Source: Celeribacter sp. PS-C1 (GTDB lineage: Bacteria; Pseudomonadota; Alphaproteobacteria; Rhodobacterales; Rhodobacteraceae). From it: DNA of 64,000 bases. A program made the position numbers and the translations under genes. The DNA is taken from assembly GCF_019429625.1 (NCBI RefSeq), contig NZ_JAHXRW010000005.1, positions 62,001-126,000 of the forward strand, in the 5' to 3' direction. The notes beneath the pieces are model-generated. The model worked only from the letters and a program-made list of their open reading frames with translations, ran no database searches and was not told the origin of the DNA. Positions within the stretch are counted from its first letter, which is position 1, and every line of letters starts with the position of its first letter. Positions 1 to 8,372 of the stretch are shown piece after piece.

Positions 1-1
1 G

Positions 2-436
2 CAGAGCTTCCGCCTGATGTTCGTCGTCATGGCTGTCGCCCCATTGGGGCTGATTGGTGTGGTTGCCTCACTGTTGACGGCTGGGGCACCAATGGGCTTT
101 GTGGCGCTACTCGGGGTTTTGGCCCTCTTCGGCATCCTGATCCGCAATTCGATCATTCTCATTCAGGCGATCGAAGATTTGCGGCGCGAGGGTAAATCGC
201 GCTGGGCGGCGGTGTTTGAGGCCTCCGACAGCCGCGCACGCCCGATCCTTTTGACGGCCGCCGCGGCTTCGCTGGCGCTGATCCCGATCTCGCGTCAGGT
301 GTTCTGGGGGCCGATGGCCTATGCCATGATGGGCGGCATCATCGCGGGGACGTTGATAACATTGCTGTTCGCGCCCGCACTTTATTGCATCGTGTTCGGC
401 GTCAAACCTGAAGCGGAGTCCGGAGTGGAGACATGA
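2..436 (+). CDS. RND efflux transporter, C-terminal fragment (cut by window start)
   Basis: This is the 3' end of a large inner-membrane RND (AcrB/HAE1-like) proton antiporter; the frame is open to the left edge, so most of the gene lies outside. What remains is the last membrane helices and the hydrophilic loop between them. The loop reads FGILIRNSIILIQAIEDLRREG followed by an arginine-rich turn and RPILLTAA, the usual signature after the penultimate helices of RND pumps. The stop overlaps the start of the next gene by four bases (ATGA), so pump and TetR-type regulator are one transcript. Substrate cannot be inferred from this piece. Confidence 0.9.
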   Translation, partial: QSFRLMFVVMAVAPLGLIGVVASLLTAGAPMGFVALLGVLALFGILIRNSIILIQAIEDLRREGKSRWAAVFEASDSRARPILLTAAAASLALIPISRQVFWGPMAYAMMGGIIAGTLITLLFAPALYCIVFGVKPEAESGVET

Positions 437-1134
437 ACGATATGCCCGAGCAACAGAAAGAAGATCACCGGACGCGGGTCGGTTACGCGCGGCGGCAGAA
501 GACGCTGGAGCGGCTGATCGAGGCGGCTATTCTGGTCTTTGCCGAGCGCGGGCTGAATGGCACGGTGATCGACCATGTGGTGAGCCGCGCGGGCGTCTCA
601 CGCGGGACGTTTTACAACTATTTCGACACGATCGAGGACGTGCTTGAGGCAGCGCGGATCGCTTTGGGGCGTGAGGTGGTGCTTTTGGTCAAGGACACTG
701 CCGATCTGAGCCAGCCACCCGCGGAGCGTATCGCGCATGGTATCCACGTCTTTATCGAGATCGCCCGACGCAACACGCTTTTCCTCGAATTCACCGCGCG
801 TCTGGGGCGGCGCAGTTTCAGTTTTGCCTCTGTGCTCTGCGAAACCGGACCGCGATTTATCTCTGACGGGATTGAGTGCGGTGCCTTTCAGGACGTACCG
901 GAGAGCCTGATTTTCGACATGCTCGAAGTCGGCACCATCGCGATCCTCCGGCGGATCATGGCTGGCGATGAGGTGGATGTGGAGGCCTTCGTGGCGGCGA
1001 TGCTGCGTGTTTTGGGGCTCGACTTTGAGACCTCTCTGGCGGTGGCAAACACATCGGTGCCGGACAGCCTACCAGAGATTCCTGAGGACAGTCTTTTGGC
1101 GCGGGGCAATGCGGCTTGGCTCAGCTCGCACTAA
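433..1134 (+). CDS. TetR/AcrR family transcriptional regulator
   Basis: A 233-residue regulator. Residues about 20-70 form the TetR N-terminal DNA-binding domain, with the recognition region VSRAGVSRGTFYNYF, followed by an all-helical ligand domain. It is translationally coupled to the upstream RND pump gene (4-base overlap), so the simplest inference is local repression of that efflux operon, with a pump substrate as inducer. It is slightly longer than the usual 190-220 residues because of a loose C-terminal tail after residue 200. The gene ends 4 bases from the oppositely oriented racemase-like gene, with no room for a hairpin terminator between them. Confidence 0.9.
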   Translation: MNDMPEQQKEDHRTRVGYARRQKTLERLIEAAILVFAERGLNGTVIDHVVSRAGVSRGTFYNYFDTIEDVLEAARIALGREVVLLVKDTADLSQPPAERIAHGIHVFIEIARRNTLFLEFTARLGRRSFSFASVLCETGPRFISDGIECGAFQDVPESLIFDMLEVGTIAILRRIMAGDEVDVEAFVAAMLRVLGLDFETSLAVANTSVPDSLPEIPEDSLLARGNAAWLSSH

Positions 1135-1138
1135 ACGC

Positions 1139-1798
1139 TTAGTGCGCGTGCTGCTGCATCAGCCCCATCGCCTGCGCCAGTGCGGTTGCGGCGCGCACCC
1201 CGTCGATCAGCACCAGCCCGGTTTGCGCGGAGAGCACCGCGTGATGCGCCGACATGCCCGCACAGCCGAGGATGATCGCGGACGCGCCCTCTTCGGCCAT
1301 GCTTCGGATGTTTTCTGCCAACCGGTCCAGCACCTCGGGGCGGCCCTCTTCGACGTCGAGCACCGGAATGCCGCTGGCTTTGACGCCGAGGCACGGCTCG
1401 CTGAAGCCTTGTTGTTGGATGTTCCCCTCGATCACCGGAACGGAGACGTCGAGCGTGGTTACCACGCCAAAGTTTTGCCCCATCAAAAGCGCCATGTGAT
1501 AGGCCGACTGGCCTATCCCGATCACCGGGCAATGCGCCTCGGCGCGCATCTCACTCAGGCCAGTGTCGTCGAAACAGGCGATGACGATGACATCGACGCG
1601 CTCGGCGCGCGCTTTCGGTAAAAGCGCCATTTGCCCGGCCAGAGCCGCCGCGCCATCTTCGGGACCCTGAATGGCGGGCGGACCGTCATGGTTGGTCCAG
1701 CCGAGGATGTCCGCCTCGGGCAGGGTCGCGCGGGCCGTTGCCACGACGCTCTCGGTCATGGCCTCGGTGGAATTGGGATTGAGAAAGAGAATTTTCAC
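1139..1798 (-). CDS. Asp/Glu/hydantoin racemase family protein
   Basis: A 219-residue member of the cofactor-independent Asp/Glu racemase superfamily, most like hydantoin racemases by its start MKILFLNPNS. Two cysteines sit where the catalytic acid/base pair is expected: Cys75 in IACFDDTG and Cys179 in ILGCAGM. It is the last gene of the minus-strand ABC transporter operon, 8 bases after the second permease. The inference is that the transported compound is a chiral amino-acid-like or hydantoin-like molecule that this enzyme isomerises; the true substrate cannot be read from the sequence. Confidence 0.85.
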   Translation of the reverse strand: MKILFLNPNSTEAMTESVVATARATLPEADILGWTNHDGPPAIQGPEDGAAALAGQMALLPKARAERVDVIVIACFDDTGLSEMRAEAHCPVIGIGQSAYHMALLMGQNFGVVTTLDVSVPVIEGNIQQQGFSEPCLGVKASGIPVLDVEEGRPEVLDRLAENIRSMAEEGASAIILGCAGMSAHHAVLSAQTGLVLIDGVRAATALAQAMGLMQQHAH

Positions 1799-1806
1799 GG
1801 CTTGCC

Positions 1807-2643
1807 TCAGACACCTTTGCCCGCATCCGACCCGAACCGGGCGCGGCGTTTACCCAAAACCCAGACGGTCAACAAGAACGCCCCGATGATCAGCAGCGAG
1901 AACAGCGTTGTCATCGTGCCCAAAGCATAGATCACGGGCGTGGTCACATTGGTCGTCATGCCGAAAATCTCCAGAGGCAGCGTGTTGTAGGAGCCTGCGG
2001 TCAACAGGGTGCGCGCGAATTCGTCATAGGACAGCGTAAAGCCAAAGAGGCCTACCCCGATGAGCGAGGGCGCGATGATCGGCAAGACCACATAACGCAC
2101 GGTTTGCCAAGGGGAGGCGCCTTGGTCGCGGGCGGCTTCTTCAAAGGATTTGTCGAAGCGGTTGAACACGGCGAACATGATTAGGAGACCAAAGGGCAGG
2201 GTCCAAGTGAGTTGGGAGCCAAAACCCGAGGTGGCCCAGTGAATTTTCAAGCCGAATTGGTTGAAGATCAGGCCGACGCCCAGAGAGATCAGGATGGAGG
2301 GGATCACCAGTGAGGCGATGATCAGGTAGAACAGAATGCCCGAGCCTGCGAAGCGTTTGCGGAAGGCAAAGCCACCCATGACAGACACCACAACGGTCGT
2401 CACCATCACCATAAGGCCAAGCGCGAAGGAGCGGCGGAAACTGCCCCAGATGTCGCCCACGGCTTGCTCTTGGAACAACTCACGGAACCAGTTGAGCGAG
2501 GTGCCCTGCATCGGGAAGGTCAGGCCCCCGCCGGGGCCTTGGAAAGACAGGATGCCGATGGTCAGCGTCGGGCCGTAGAGGAACAGGATGAACAGCCCGA
2601 AGAAGGCGGTGAGCACGTAGAAGGATTTGGATTTCTTTTCCAT
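1807..2643 (-). CDS. ABC transporter permease (PotC-like)
   Basis: A 278-residue inner-membrane permease of the spermidine/putrescine (PotC) type. It has an N-terminal helix at about residues 8-28, further helices spread to residue 263, and the cytoplasmic EAA loop (EEAARDQGASPWQTVRYVVLP, about 168-188) that docks onto the ATPase. It follows the first permease with a 3-base gap and would form a heterodimeric channel with it. The family normally moves polyamines, but homologues with other organic solutes are common, and the racemase neighbour argues against assuming a polyamine. Confidence 0.9.
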   Translation of the reverse strand: MEKKSKSFYVLTAFFGLFILFLYGPTLTIGILSFQGPGGGLTFPMQGTSLNWFRELFQEQAVGDIWGSFRRSFALGLMVMVTTVVVSVMGGFAFRKRFAGSGILFYLIIASLVIPSILISLGVGLIFNQFGLKIHWATSGFGSQLTWTLPFGLLIMFAVFNRFDKSFEEAARDQGASPWQTVRYVVLPIIAPSLIGVGLFGFTLSYDEFARTLLTAGSYNTLPLEIFGMTTNVTTPVIYALGTMTTLFSLLIIGAFLLTVWVLGKRRARFGSDAGKGV

Positions 2644-2646
2644 AGC

Positions 2647-3501
2647 TCAAAGCTCCTTTCGGATATCGACAAAGCGCAACAGGATGCCGATCACGATCAA
2701 TACGGTGATCAAAAGGATCACGGCTGTGGCGGCGGCGGAGGGGTATTGCAGCAGGGAAATGTCGTTCGAGATTAACCGCCCGACATTGGCCTTTTGCGAC
2801 CCGGACATAAACCGCACGGTGATGAAATCGCCCATCACTAGGGTCAGCACAAAGATCGTGCCGATCATGATGCCGGGCTTTGTGAGGGGCAAAATTACGT
2901 GGATTAGGGTCTGAAATCCGCTGGCGCCATTGTCGCGGGCGGCTTCGATCAGAGAGTGATCAATTCGCGTCATCGTGTTGAAAATCGGCACAACCATGAA
3001 AAGCGTGTAGAGGTGCACGAAGGCGAGGATCACGGAGAAATCGGAATAGAGCAACCATTCCAAAGGCTGGTCGATCACGCCCCAGCTTTGCAGCATGGAG
3101 TTCGCGATGCCGTTGCGCCCGAGGAAGGGGATCCAGGAAATCATCCGGATGATGTTCGAGGTCCAGAACGGGATGGTGCACAAGAGAAACAGCGCGATCT
3201 GCGTTGTCTGGTTCTGGATGTGAAAGGCCAGATAATAGGCGACCGTAAAGCCGATCAGGAGCGTCAGCGCCCATGTGATCGCGGCATATTTGAAGGTCGC
3301 GAAGAACACTTTGTAGGTTACTGGAGAGCCGAAGAGGAATTCGTAATTCTCAAGCGTAAACGCCGGGATGATCGAAAACTCGGTGGCCTGCCAGAAACTC
3401 ACCACGACAATGGTGATGATCGGCAGGATCAGGAACCCGATCAGGATCAGGGTCAAAGGCGAGGCCTGAAGCCAGCCCTGGATGTGACGGTTCTTGAGCA
3501 T
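2647..3501 (-). CDS. ABC transporter permease (PotB-like)
   Basis: A 284-residue permease. I start it at the ATG giving MLKNRHIQGW; a longer in-frame extension upstream runs back through the two intergenic hairpins and into the binding-protein gene, so it is rejected. The first helix is at about 14-36, and the EAA loop (EAARDNGASGFQTLIHVILP) at about 186-205. It pairs with the PotC-like permease just downstream. The 91-base gap upstream, holding two hairpins, separates it from the highly expressed binding-protein gene. Confidence 0.9.
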   Translation of the reverse strand: MLKNRHIQGWLQASPLTLILIGFLILPIITIVVVSFWQATEFSIIPAFTLENYEFLFGSPVTYKVFFATFKYAAITWALTLLIGFTVAYYLAFHIQNQTTQIALFLLCTIPFWTSNIIRMISWIPFLGRNGIANSMLQSWGVIDQPLEWLLYSDFSVILAFVHLYTLFMVVPIFNTMTRIDHSLIEAARDNGASGFQTLIHVILPLTKPGIMIGTIFVLTLVMGDFITVRFMSGSQKANVGRLISNDISLLQYPSAAATAVILLITVLIVIGILLRFVDIRKEL

Positions 3502-3541
3502 CGCTTGCTTTCTTTCGTCTTGAAATATCCCGGGGAGGAGA

Positions 3542-3586
3542 CGTGCAGGCGTTACGCCTGCACGGTGGAGGGGGCAGCGCCCCCTC
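3542..3586 (-). terminator. Two tandem hairpins between binding-protein and permease genes
   Basis: Two perfect inverted repeats lie side by side. One has 10-bp arms at 3542-3551 and 3555-3564 with a 3-base loop; the other has 8-bp arms at 3568-3575 and 3579-3586 with a 3-base loop. On the minus strand they follow the solute-binding-protein stop and precede the permease. No T-run follows, so they look more like an mRNA-stabilising or attenuating element than a full terminator. Such elements are known to raise binding-protein levels relative to permeases in ABC operons; that role here is inferred. Confidence 0.7.
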
Positions 3587-3592
3587 TTTGTA

Positions 3593-4858
3593 TTAGGACG
3601 CGATGAACTCGTTCCATTTGCGAACCATGTATTGGTTCTCGTCCATGACGGCGTTCCAGCACGCCACGGAGCCCATGCGGTCGTAGAAGGAGCCGCCATC
3701 TCGGGTCTCGCCGGCTTGGGCCAGCACGTCGCCGGTCGGCGAGGTGATGACGTCGGTCGCGGGCTTGCCTTCGAACCAGTAACCCCACTCGTTCTCGGTC
3801 ATGAAGTTCTTCGAGGTTTCCGGAACTGCGGAGTAGTAGCCTTGACGCATCAGGTAGCCGCCGACCCAACCGGAGAGATACCAGTTGATGTATTCGTAGG
3901 CCGCATCGAGCTCCATGCCGGAGAGCGAAGAGGACAGGCCGATGCCGCCGCCCCAGGAGCGATAGCCCTCTTTCAACGGCTGGTAGACGCACTCGATGCC
4001 GCGCGATTTCACCGCGGTGATCGCCGGCGACCACATGGATTGGATTACGACTTCGCCCGAAGCCATCAGGTTCACGGATTCATCAAAGGTCTTCCAGAAG
4101 GCGCGGAACTGGCCGTTCTTCTTGGCCTCGGTAAAGATCGCCATGGTTTTGTCGATCTCTTCGCGGGTCATGTTGCCCTTGTCGCCATATTGGATTTCGC
4201 CCATGGCTTCGCAGACCATCGCCATGTCCATGATGCCGATCGAGGAAATGTCGAGGATCGAGGCTTTGCCTTTGAACTCCGGGTTCAGAAGCTCGGCCCA
4301 GGTCTCGATCGGACGGCCGATCAGGTCGGGGCGAATGCCCAGCGTGTCGGCGTTGTAGATCGTCGGGATGAGGGTCATCCAGCCGGTTTCTTCGGTGGCG
4401 AAGGAGGTGCCGCCCGGGCCGTCGACGAAGCCCACGGAATGCGGGGCGGTGCCCTGTGCGATGGTGCTCTCGGGGGTCAGTTTGCCGTCGCGGAAAATGC
4501 CGACAATCTTGTCGTAGTTGGCGATTTTCGAGGTGTCCATGGCCTGAAGGTTGCCGGTCGGCCAGACTTTCTTACAGATCCAGTATTCGATGTCGGCGAT
4601 GTCAAAGCTGTCGGGCTGGGTCGCGGCGCGCTGGGTCACGGAGTCGGAATCCAGTGCGGTCATCTCGAGCGTGAAGCCCAGATCTTCTTTTACCTTGTTG
4701 GCCACATCGTTGAGGTTCGACACGCCGGTGCCGAACTGGCGCAGTGTGATGTCCTTGATTTCCTGAGCCCAGACCATCGGCGCGGGGAGCGCAGAGGCGG
4801 CAACGGCAGCGGCACCGCCTTTGAGCACGGCACGCCGAGAGTAACGCATTTTAGACAT
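3593..4858 (-). CDS. ABC transporter solute-binding protein, Tat-exported (PotD-like)
   Basis: A 421-residue periplasmic binding protein. The N-terminus carries a twin-arginine signal, SRRAVLK at residues 7-13, then an alanine-rich hydrophobic stretch ending near AQE (residue 33), so it is probably folded before export. The rest resembles the bacterial solute-binding family 2 that includes PotD, but it is 50-70 residues longer than typical PotD. It lies between the ATPase and permease genes on the minus strand, as in the pot/ydc type operons. Ligand unknown. Confidence 0.88.
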   Translation of the reverse strand: MSKMRYSRRAVLKGGAAAVAASALPAPMVWAQEIKDITLRQFGTGVSNLNDVANKVKEDLGFTLEMTALDSDSVTQRAATQPDSFDIADIEYWICKKVWPTGNLQAMDTSKIANYDKIVGIFRDGKLTPESTIAQGTAPHSVGFVDGPGGTSFATEETGWMTLIPTIYNADTLGIRPDLIGRPIETWAELLNPEFKGKASILDISSIGIMDMAMVCEAMGEIQYGDKGNMTREEIDKTMAIFTEAKKNGQFRAFWKTFDESVNLMASGEVVIQSMWSPAITAVKSRGIECVYQPLKEGYRSWGGGIGLSSSLSGMELDAAYEYINWYLSGWVGGYLMRQGYYSAVPETSKNFMTENEWGYWFEGKPATDVITSPTGDVLAQAGETRDGGSFYDRMGSVACWNAVMDENQYMVRKWNEFIAS

Positions 4859-4889
4859 GTAAGTTCATCCCTTGTTGGAGTGGTTTTTA

Positions 4890-5864
4890 TCAGGCTTGGA
4901 GGCGGTGCAGCCGCCCCTCGTCCCAAGCGAGGCTCACGGCGTCGCCCGGATTCTTTGGATTGGAAAAGAAGGTGCTCTCGGGCACGAGGGCCAGAACCTC
5001 TTCGCCTGCTTCCGTCATCGAGGTCATCGCCACATGAGCGCCCTGATATTCGACGGAGGTGACGGTGGCGGGCAGACCTGTGTCGCCCAGAAGCACCTCA
5101 TCGGCGCGCAGCGCGACTTTGGCGCCATCCAGAGAGATCACATTGTGACCGCCCATGAACCGCGCGACGAATTCGGTTTTCGGCGTGTTCCACACATCGC
5201 GTGCGGGACCGGCCTGTTCGATGACGGAGTTGTTCATCACCACGATCTCATCGGCGAGCGCGAGGGCTTCGTCCTGACCGTGGGTCACATGTAGGAAGGT
5301 GATGCCCAACTCGCGCTGAATGCGCTTCAGCTCCGCGCGCACTTTGATGCGCAGAAACGGATCGAGCGCCGAGAGCGGTTCATCAAGCAACAAGACGCGG
5401 GGCTTCGTCACCAGAGCGCGGGCCAGGGCCACACGCTGTTGCTGGCCGCCGGAGAGTTGCGCCGGAAGACGGTCCGCGAAATCGGTCATATGCACCAGCT
5501 CAAGCATCTCGCCCGCGGCTTTGTGGCGCTCCGTCTTGTCGACACCTTTCATGCGCAAGGAAAACGCCACGTTGTCGCGCACGTTCAGGTGCGGGAAGAG
5601 CGCATAGCTCTGAAACATCATTGCCGTGCCGCGTTTTGCGGGCGGCAGGTGCGAAATGTCGAACCCGTCTAACAGGATCGAGCCATCGGTGACGCTCTCG
5701 TGTCCTGCAATCATTCTGAGCGTCGTGGACTTGCCACAGCCCGACGGGCCCAAGAGGCACACATAGGTGCCATTCTTAAAGACGTAATTGATCGCGTCCA
5801 CGGCGGTGGTGTCGCCATAGCGCTTGGTCAGTGTCACGAGTTCCAAGTCTTTGCCAGAGCGCAT
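4890..5864 (-). CDS. ABC transporter ATP-binding protein (PotA-like)
   Basis: A 324-residue ATPase and first gene of the minus-strand importer operon. Walker A is GPSGCGKST at 39-47, the ABC signature LSGGQQQR begins at 137, and Walker B (VLLLDEP) is near 157-163. The last 80 residues form the TOBE-like regulatory domain typical of the PotA/MalK group. It energises the two permeases downstream. Its start faces the GntR-type gene across a 250-base region with candidate operators, suggesting that regulator controls it. Confidence 0.92.
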   Translation of the reverse strand: MRSGKDLELVTLTKRYGDTTAVDAINYVFKNGTYVCLLGPSGCGKSTTLRMIAGHESVTDGSILLDGFDISHLPPAKRGTAMMFQSYALFPHLNVRDNVAFSLRMKGVDKTERHKAAGEMLELVHMTDFADRLPAQLSGGQQQRVALARALVTKPRVLLLDEPLSALDPFLRIKVRAELKRIQRELGITFLHVTHGQDEALALADEIVVMNNSVIEQAGPARDVWNTPKTEFVARFMGGHNVISLDGAKVALRADEVLLGDTGLPATVTSVEYQGAHVAMTSMTEAGEEVLALVPESTFFSNPKNPGDAVSLAWDEGRLHRLQA

Positions 5865-5952
5865 ATCTCACCTGTTCTTGCGTTTCGATGAATTCACGCT
5901 TGTCTGGTTTTTGCCTAAGTCGAAGAGTTTTTCGCATTCGCGGCGGGTCGGG

Positions 5953-6023
5953 GCATAAAATGCCTGCTGTTTGTGCGCTTCGTACATAAGAGTGCATTAA
6001 TTATGCGCTAAAATCGTATACAA
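5953..6023. promoter_or_regulatory. Candidate operators in the importer / GntR divergent promoter
   Basis: Between the divergent importer operon and the GntR gene there are three short palindromic elements: GCAT-N3-ATGC at 5953-5963, GCAT-N5-ATGC at 5994-6006, and TCGTATACAA at 6014-6023. The last fits the general GTnnAC-type core bound by FadR-subfamily GntR regulators (GTATAC with flanking pyrimidine/purine). Which element is used, and by which protein, is inference; the surrounding AT-rich bases are consistent with a two-way promoter. Confidence 0.4.
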
Positions 6024-6114
6024 AGTCGTGAACAATATTATTTCCGCTCCGGACTTGAGAATCGGAAGAGGGGGCGGAAACTAGGACAATATTGAGTATG
6101 AAGGATAATACGAC

Positions 6115-6813
6115 ATGCAGGGTCAGGGTCATGATCTCGGGGAGCAGCGGGAAAGCGGAAGCGCACGGGTCGCACAGAGCCTTGCCATAGCCATCCATGA
6201 ACATCGCCTATCGCCGGGTATGAAGCTGAGCGAGGACGAGGTGGGCGAGATTTACGGCGTAAGTCGTACTGTCGTTCGCGCCGCGCTTCAGGAACTGGCC
6301 CACGACCGTTTGGTCGAGTTGAAACGCAATCGCGGGGCCTTCGTCGCGCAACCCTCCGTCAAAGAAGCGCGCGAAGTCTTTGAGGCGCGGTCTTTGCTGG
6401 AGCCGCGCACCGCCAAATCCGCCGCAGAACGCGCCACGCCTGAAGATATCAAGATCCTGCAAAAACATATCGACGCCGAACATGCCGCGCTGCACGCCGG
6501 CGACACGGGCCGCGCGTTGCACCTCTCAGGCAAGTTCCACGTCGAAATCGCCCGCATCGCGGATCAGTTCACGGTGGCCGAATTCATCGCCCAATTGGTG
6601 TCTCGGTCCTCTCTGATCATCGCGCTCTATTGGCAGCGGCGCACGGCGCTTTGTGAAAGCCACGCCCATGATGCGTTAATCAAGGCGCTGGCCCGTCACG
6701 ATGGCGCAGCGGCTGAGGAATTGATGCAGCATCACCTCTTGGACCTTCTGACCTCGCTCGATCTGCGAGATCAGCCGTCTGTGCCGAAATCCCTGAAAGA
6801 GGCGCTCAATTGA
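6115..6813 (+). CDS. GntR family regulator, FadR/FCD subfamily
   Basis: A 232-residue transcription factor. Residues about 15-78 form the GntR winged helix (GEIYGVSRTVVRAALQEL), and about 85-215 the all-helical FCD ligand domain with the spaced histidines (KFHVEIA, SHAHDAL, QHHL) that often bind a metal ion with a carboxylate ligand. A good ribosome site (AAGGA, 9 bases before ATG) supports the start. Its divergent position relative to the Pot-type importer suggests it controls uptake in response to an organic acid or amino acid. Its stop overlaps the TTG start of the next gene. Confidence 0.9.
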   Translation: MQGQGHDLGEQRESGSARVAQSLAIAIHEHRLSPGMKLSEDEVGEIYGVSRTVVRAALQELAHDRLVELKRNRGAFVAQPSVKEAREVFEARSLLEPRTAKSAAERATPEDIKILQKHIDAEHAALHAGDTGRALHLSGKFHVEIARIADQFTVAEFIAQLVSRSSLIIALYWQRRTALCESHAHDALIKALARHDGAAAEELMQHHLLDLLTSLDLRDQPSVPKSLKEALN

Positions 6814-7643
6814 TCCTGCGCAGCGCCAGTCCCGCAGAGGTGGCCACCATGCTCGACTGGGCGGCAGAAGAGGGCTGGAACCCGGGGCTGGAGGATGCCG
6901 AAGCCTTCGCGCGCGCCGATCAGGGCGGGTTCTTCGTGGCGGAAAAGAAAAGCGGCCTGGCCGCCGCGATTTCGGTTGTGAACCATTCGCCGGGTTTTGC
7001 CTTTTTGGGGCTTTATATCTGCAAGCCGAAATATCGCGGGCGCGGCATCGGGATTAAACTCTGGAGCCACGCGCTTGAGCATGCAGGCGCGCGCACCGTG
7101 GGTCTTGATGGCGTGGCAGAGCAACAGGCGAATTATGCCAAATCCGGTTTCGAGAAGACCGGTGCCACGCTTCGCTTCGAAGGCCCTGTGCCGGATGTGA
7201 CCTGCGAGGGTCTTCGCGTGCTTGGCCCGCGAGAGGCGGCCGATCTCGGTCAGCTCGATCTCTTGGCCAATGGCTTCCTGCGTCCTCGGTTCCTGTCCTC
7301 GTGGCTCTTCGACACGGAGACCCGCCGCACCGTGGTGCTGGACGGGCCCGAAGGACCGGTCGGCTTTGCCACCGCGCGACTTTGTCGTGAAGGGTGCAAG
7401 ATCGGACCTTTGATTGCGCCGAATGCGGAAACGGCTCTGGCGCTCATGTCCAAAGTGGCGAGTGCTCTGGGTCAGACCCGCGCAATTCTGGATGTGCCGG
7501 GCGTTCAGGACGCATTTTGCAATCGCCTCGTGGCGCTCGGCTGGCAGACCACCTTCGAGACTGCCCGCATGTATCGCGGCGCGCCGCCGCAGCCCGGCCA
7601 CCCCGAAATGCTGTTCGGCGTGGCGACGCTGGAGCTTGGCTGA
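6810..7643 (+). CDS. GNAT family N-acetyltransferase (two-lobed)
   Basis: A 277-residue acetyltransferase. The N-terminal 130 residues contain the acetyl-CoA loop KPKYRGRGIGIKLW (near 70-83), and the C-terminal half looks like the second, substrate-side domain found in the YitH/HolE-like GNAT group. The start is TTG overlapping the TGA of the GntR gene, so translation is probably coupled. Context ties it to the importer and its regulator, so it may modify the imported compound or a product of it; the acceptor is unknown. Confidence 0.82.
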   Translation: MILRSASPAEVATMLDWAAEEGWNPGLEDAEAFARADQGGFFVAEKKSGLAAAISVVNHSPGFAFLGLYICKPKYRGRGIGIKLWSHALEHAGARTVGLDGVAEQQANYAKSGFEKTGATLRFEGPVPDVTCEGLRVLGPREAADLGQLDLLANGFLRPRFLSSWLFDTETRRTVVLDGPEGPVGFATARLCREGCKIGPLIAPNAETALALMSKVASALGQTRAILDVPGVQDAFCNRLVALGWQTTFETARMYRGAPPQPGHPEMLFGVATLELG

Positions 7644-7694
7644 CGGTTTTCGCTCTGTCATAAGGCGCGGGTGAACCAGCGTCAGGGAGGGGCG

Positions 7695-8372
7695 ATGTTC
7701 GATCTTGTCATCTTCGATTGCGACGGCGTTTTGATCGACAGCGAGGTGATTTCCGCGCGCATGCTGATCGACGAATTGGCAGGCTTTGGCGTCGATATCG
7801 ACACCGCCTATGTTGCGCGACATTTTCTTGGGCGCAGCTATCCCATTGTCTTACAGCAAATTCGCGATGAATTCGGCATCACCTTGCCGGACGGATTCGA
7901 GGCCGCCTACCGAGCGCGCCTGATTGCGGCATTCCAGCAAGAGTTGCGCCCCATCGAGGGCGTGCGCGACGTCATTTCCCGGCTCTCCGTGCCCTATGCT
8001 CTGGCGACCAGCTCAAGCCCGCCGAGACTGGCGGACTCGCTGCAAATCGTGGGCTTCAGCGATCTGTTCGAGGGGCGATGCACCACAGCGTCCGAGGTCT
8101 CTCGTGGCAAACCCGCGCCCGATCTTTTCCTTTTGGCCGCTGAGAAAAACCAAGTCGCCCCAAGCCGTTGCCTTGTCGTCGAGGACTCGCTTGCGGGGGT
8201 GCAGGCGGGGCTGGCGGCGGGCATGACCGTCTGGCGGTTCACCGGAGGAAACCACCTTCGCGGGCTCGATTTGACGGGGGAAAACGGCGCTGAACCGCAT
8301 CGCGTGTTTGCATCGTTCGCGGATTTCTTCCATTCTGGGACGCATCTTTGCGGGGGAGCGTCGGGGTTATGA
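7695..8372 (+). CDS. HAD superfamily hydrolase (phosphatase-like)
   Basis: A 225-residue HAD-IA hydrolase of the beta-phosphoglucomutase/sugar-phosphatase type. Motif I is FDCDGVLIDSE with the nucleophilic Asp, motif II is ATSSS, the conserved lysine is in GKPAPD, and motif IV is VVEDSLAG. I choose the ATG at 7695 because GGAGG lies just before it; an upstream in-frame start has no such site. Its stop overlaps the start of the SorC-type regulator (ATGA), so it belongs with the polyol cluster and may dephosphorylate a sugar or polyol phosphate. Confidence 0.85.
   Translation: MFDLVIFDCDGVLIDSEVISARMLIDELAGFGVDIDTAYVARHFLGRSYPIVLQQIRDEFGITLPDGFEAAYRARLIAAFQQELRPIEGVRDVISRLSVPYALATSSSPPRLADSLQIVGFSDLFEGRCTTASEVSRGKPAPDLFLLAAEKNQVAPSRCLVVEDSLAGVQAGLAAGMTVWRFTGGNHLRGLDLTGENGAEPHRVFASFADFFHSGTHLCGGASGL

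Noticed and set aside
3632-5062. A 476-codon plus-strand frame over the importer binding protein and ATPase genes
   Set aside because: Antisense shadow; the minus-strand frames have Tat, Walker and signature motifs.
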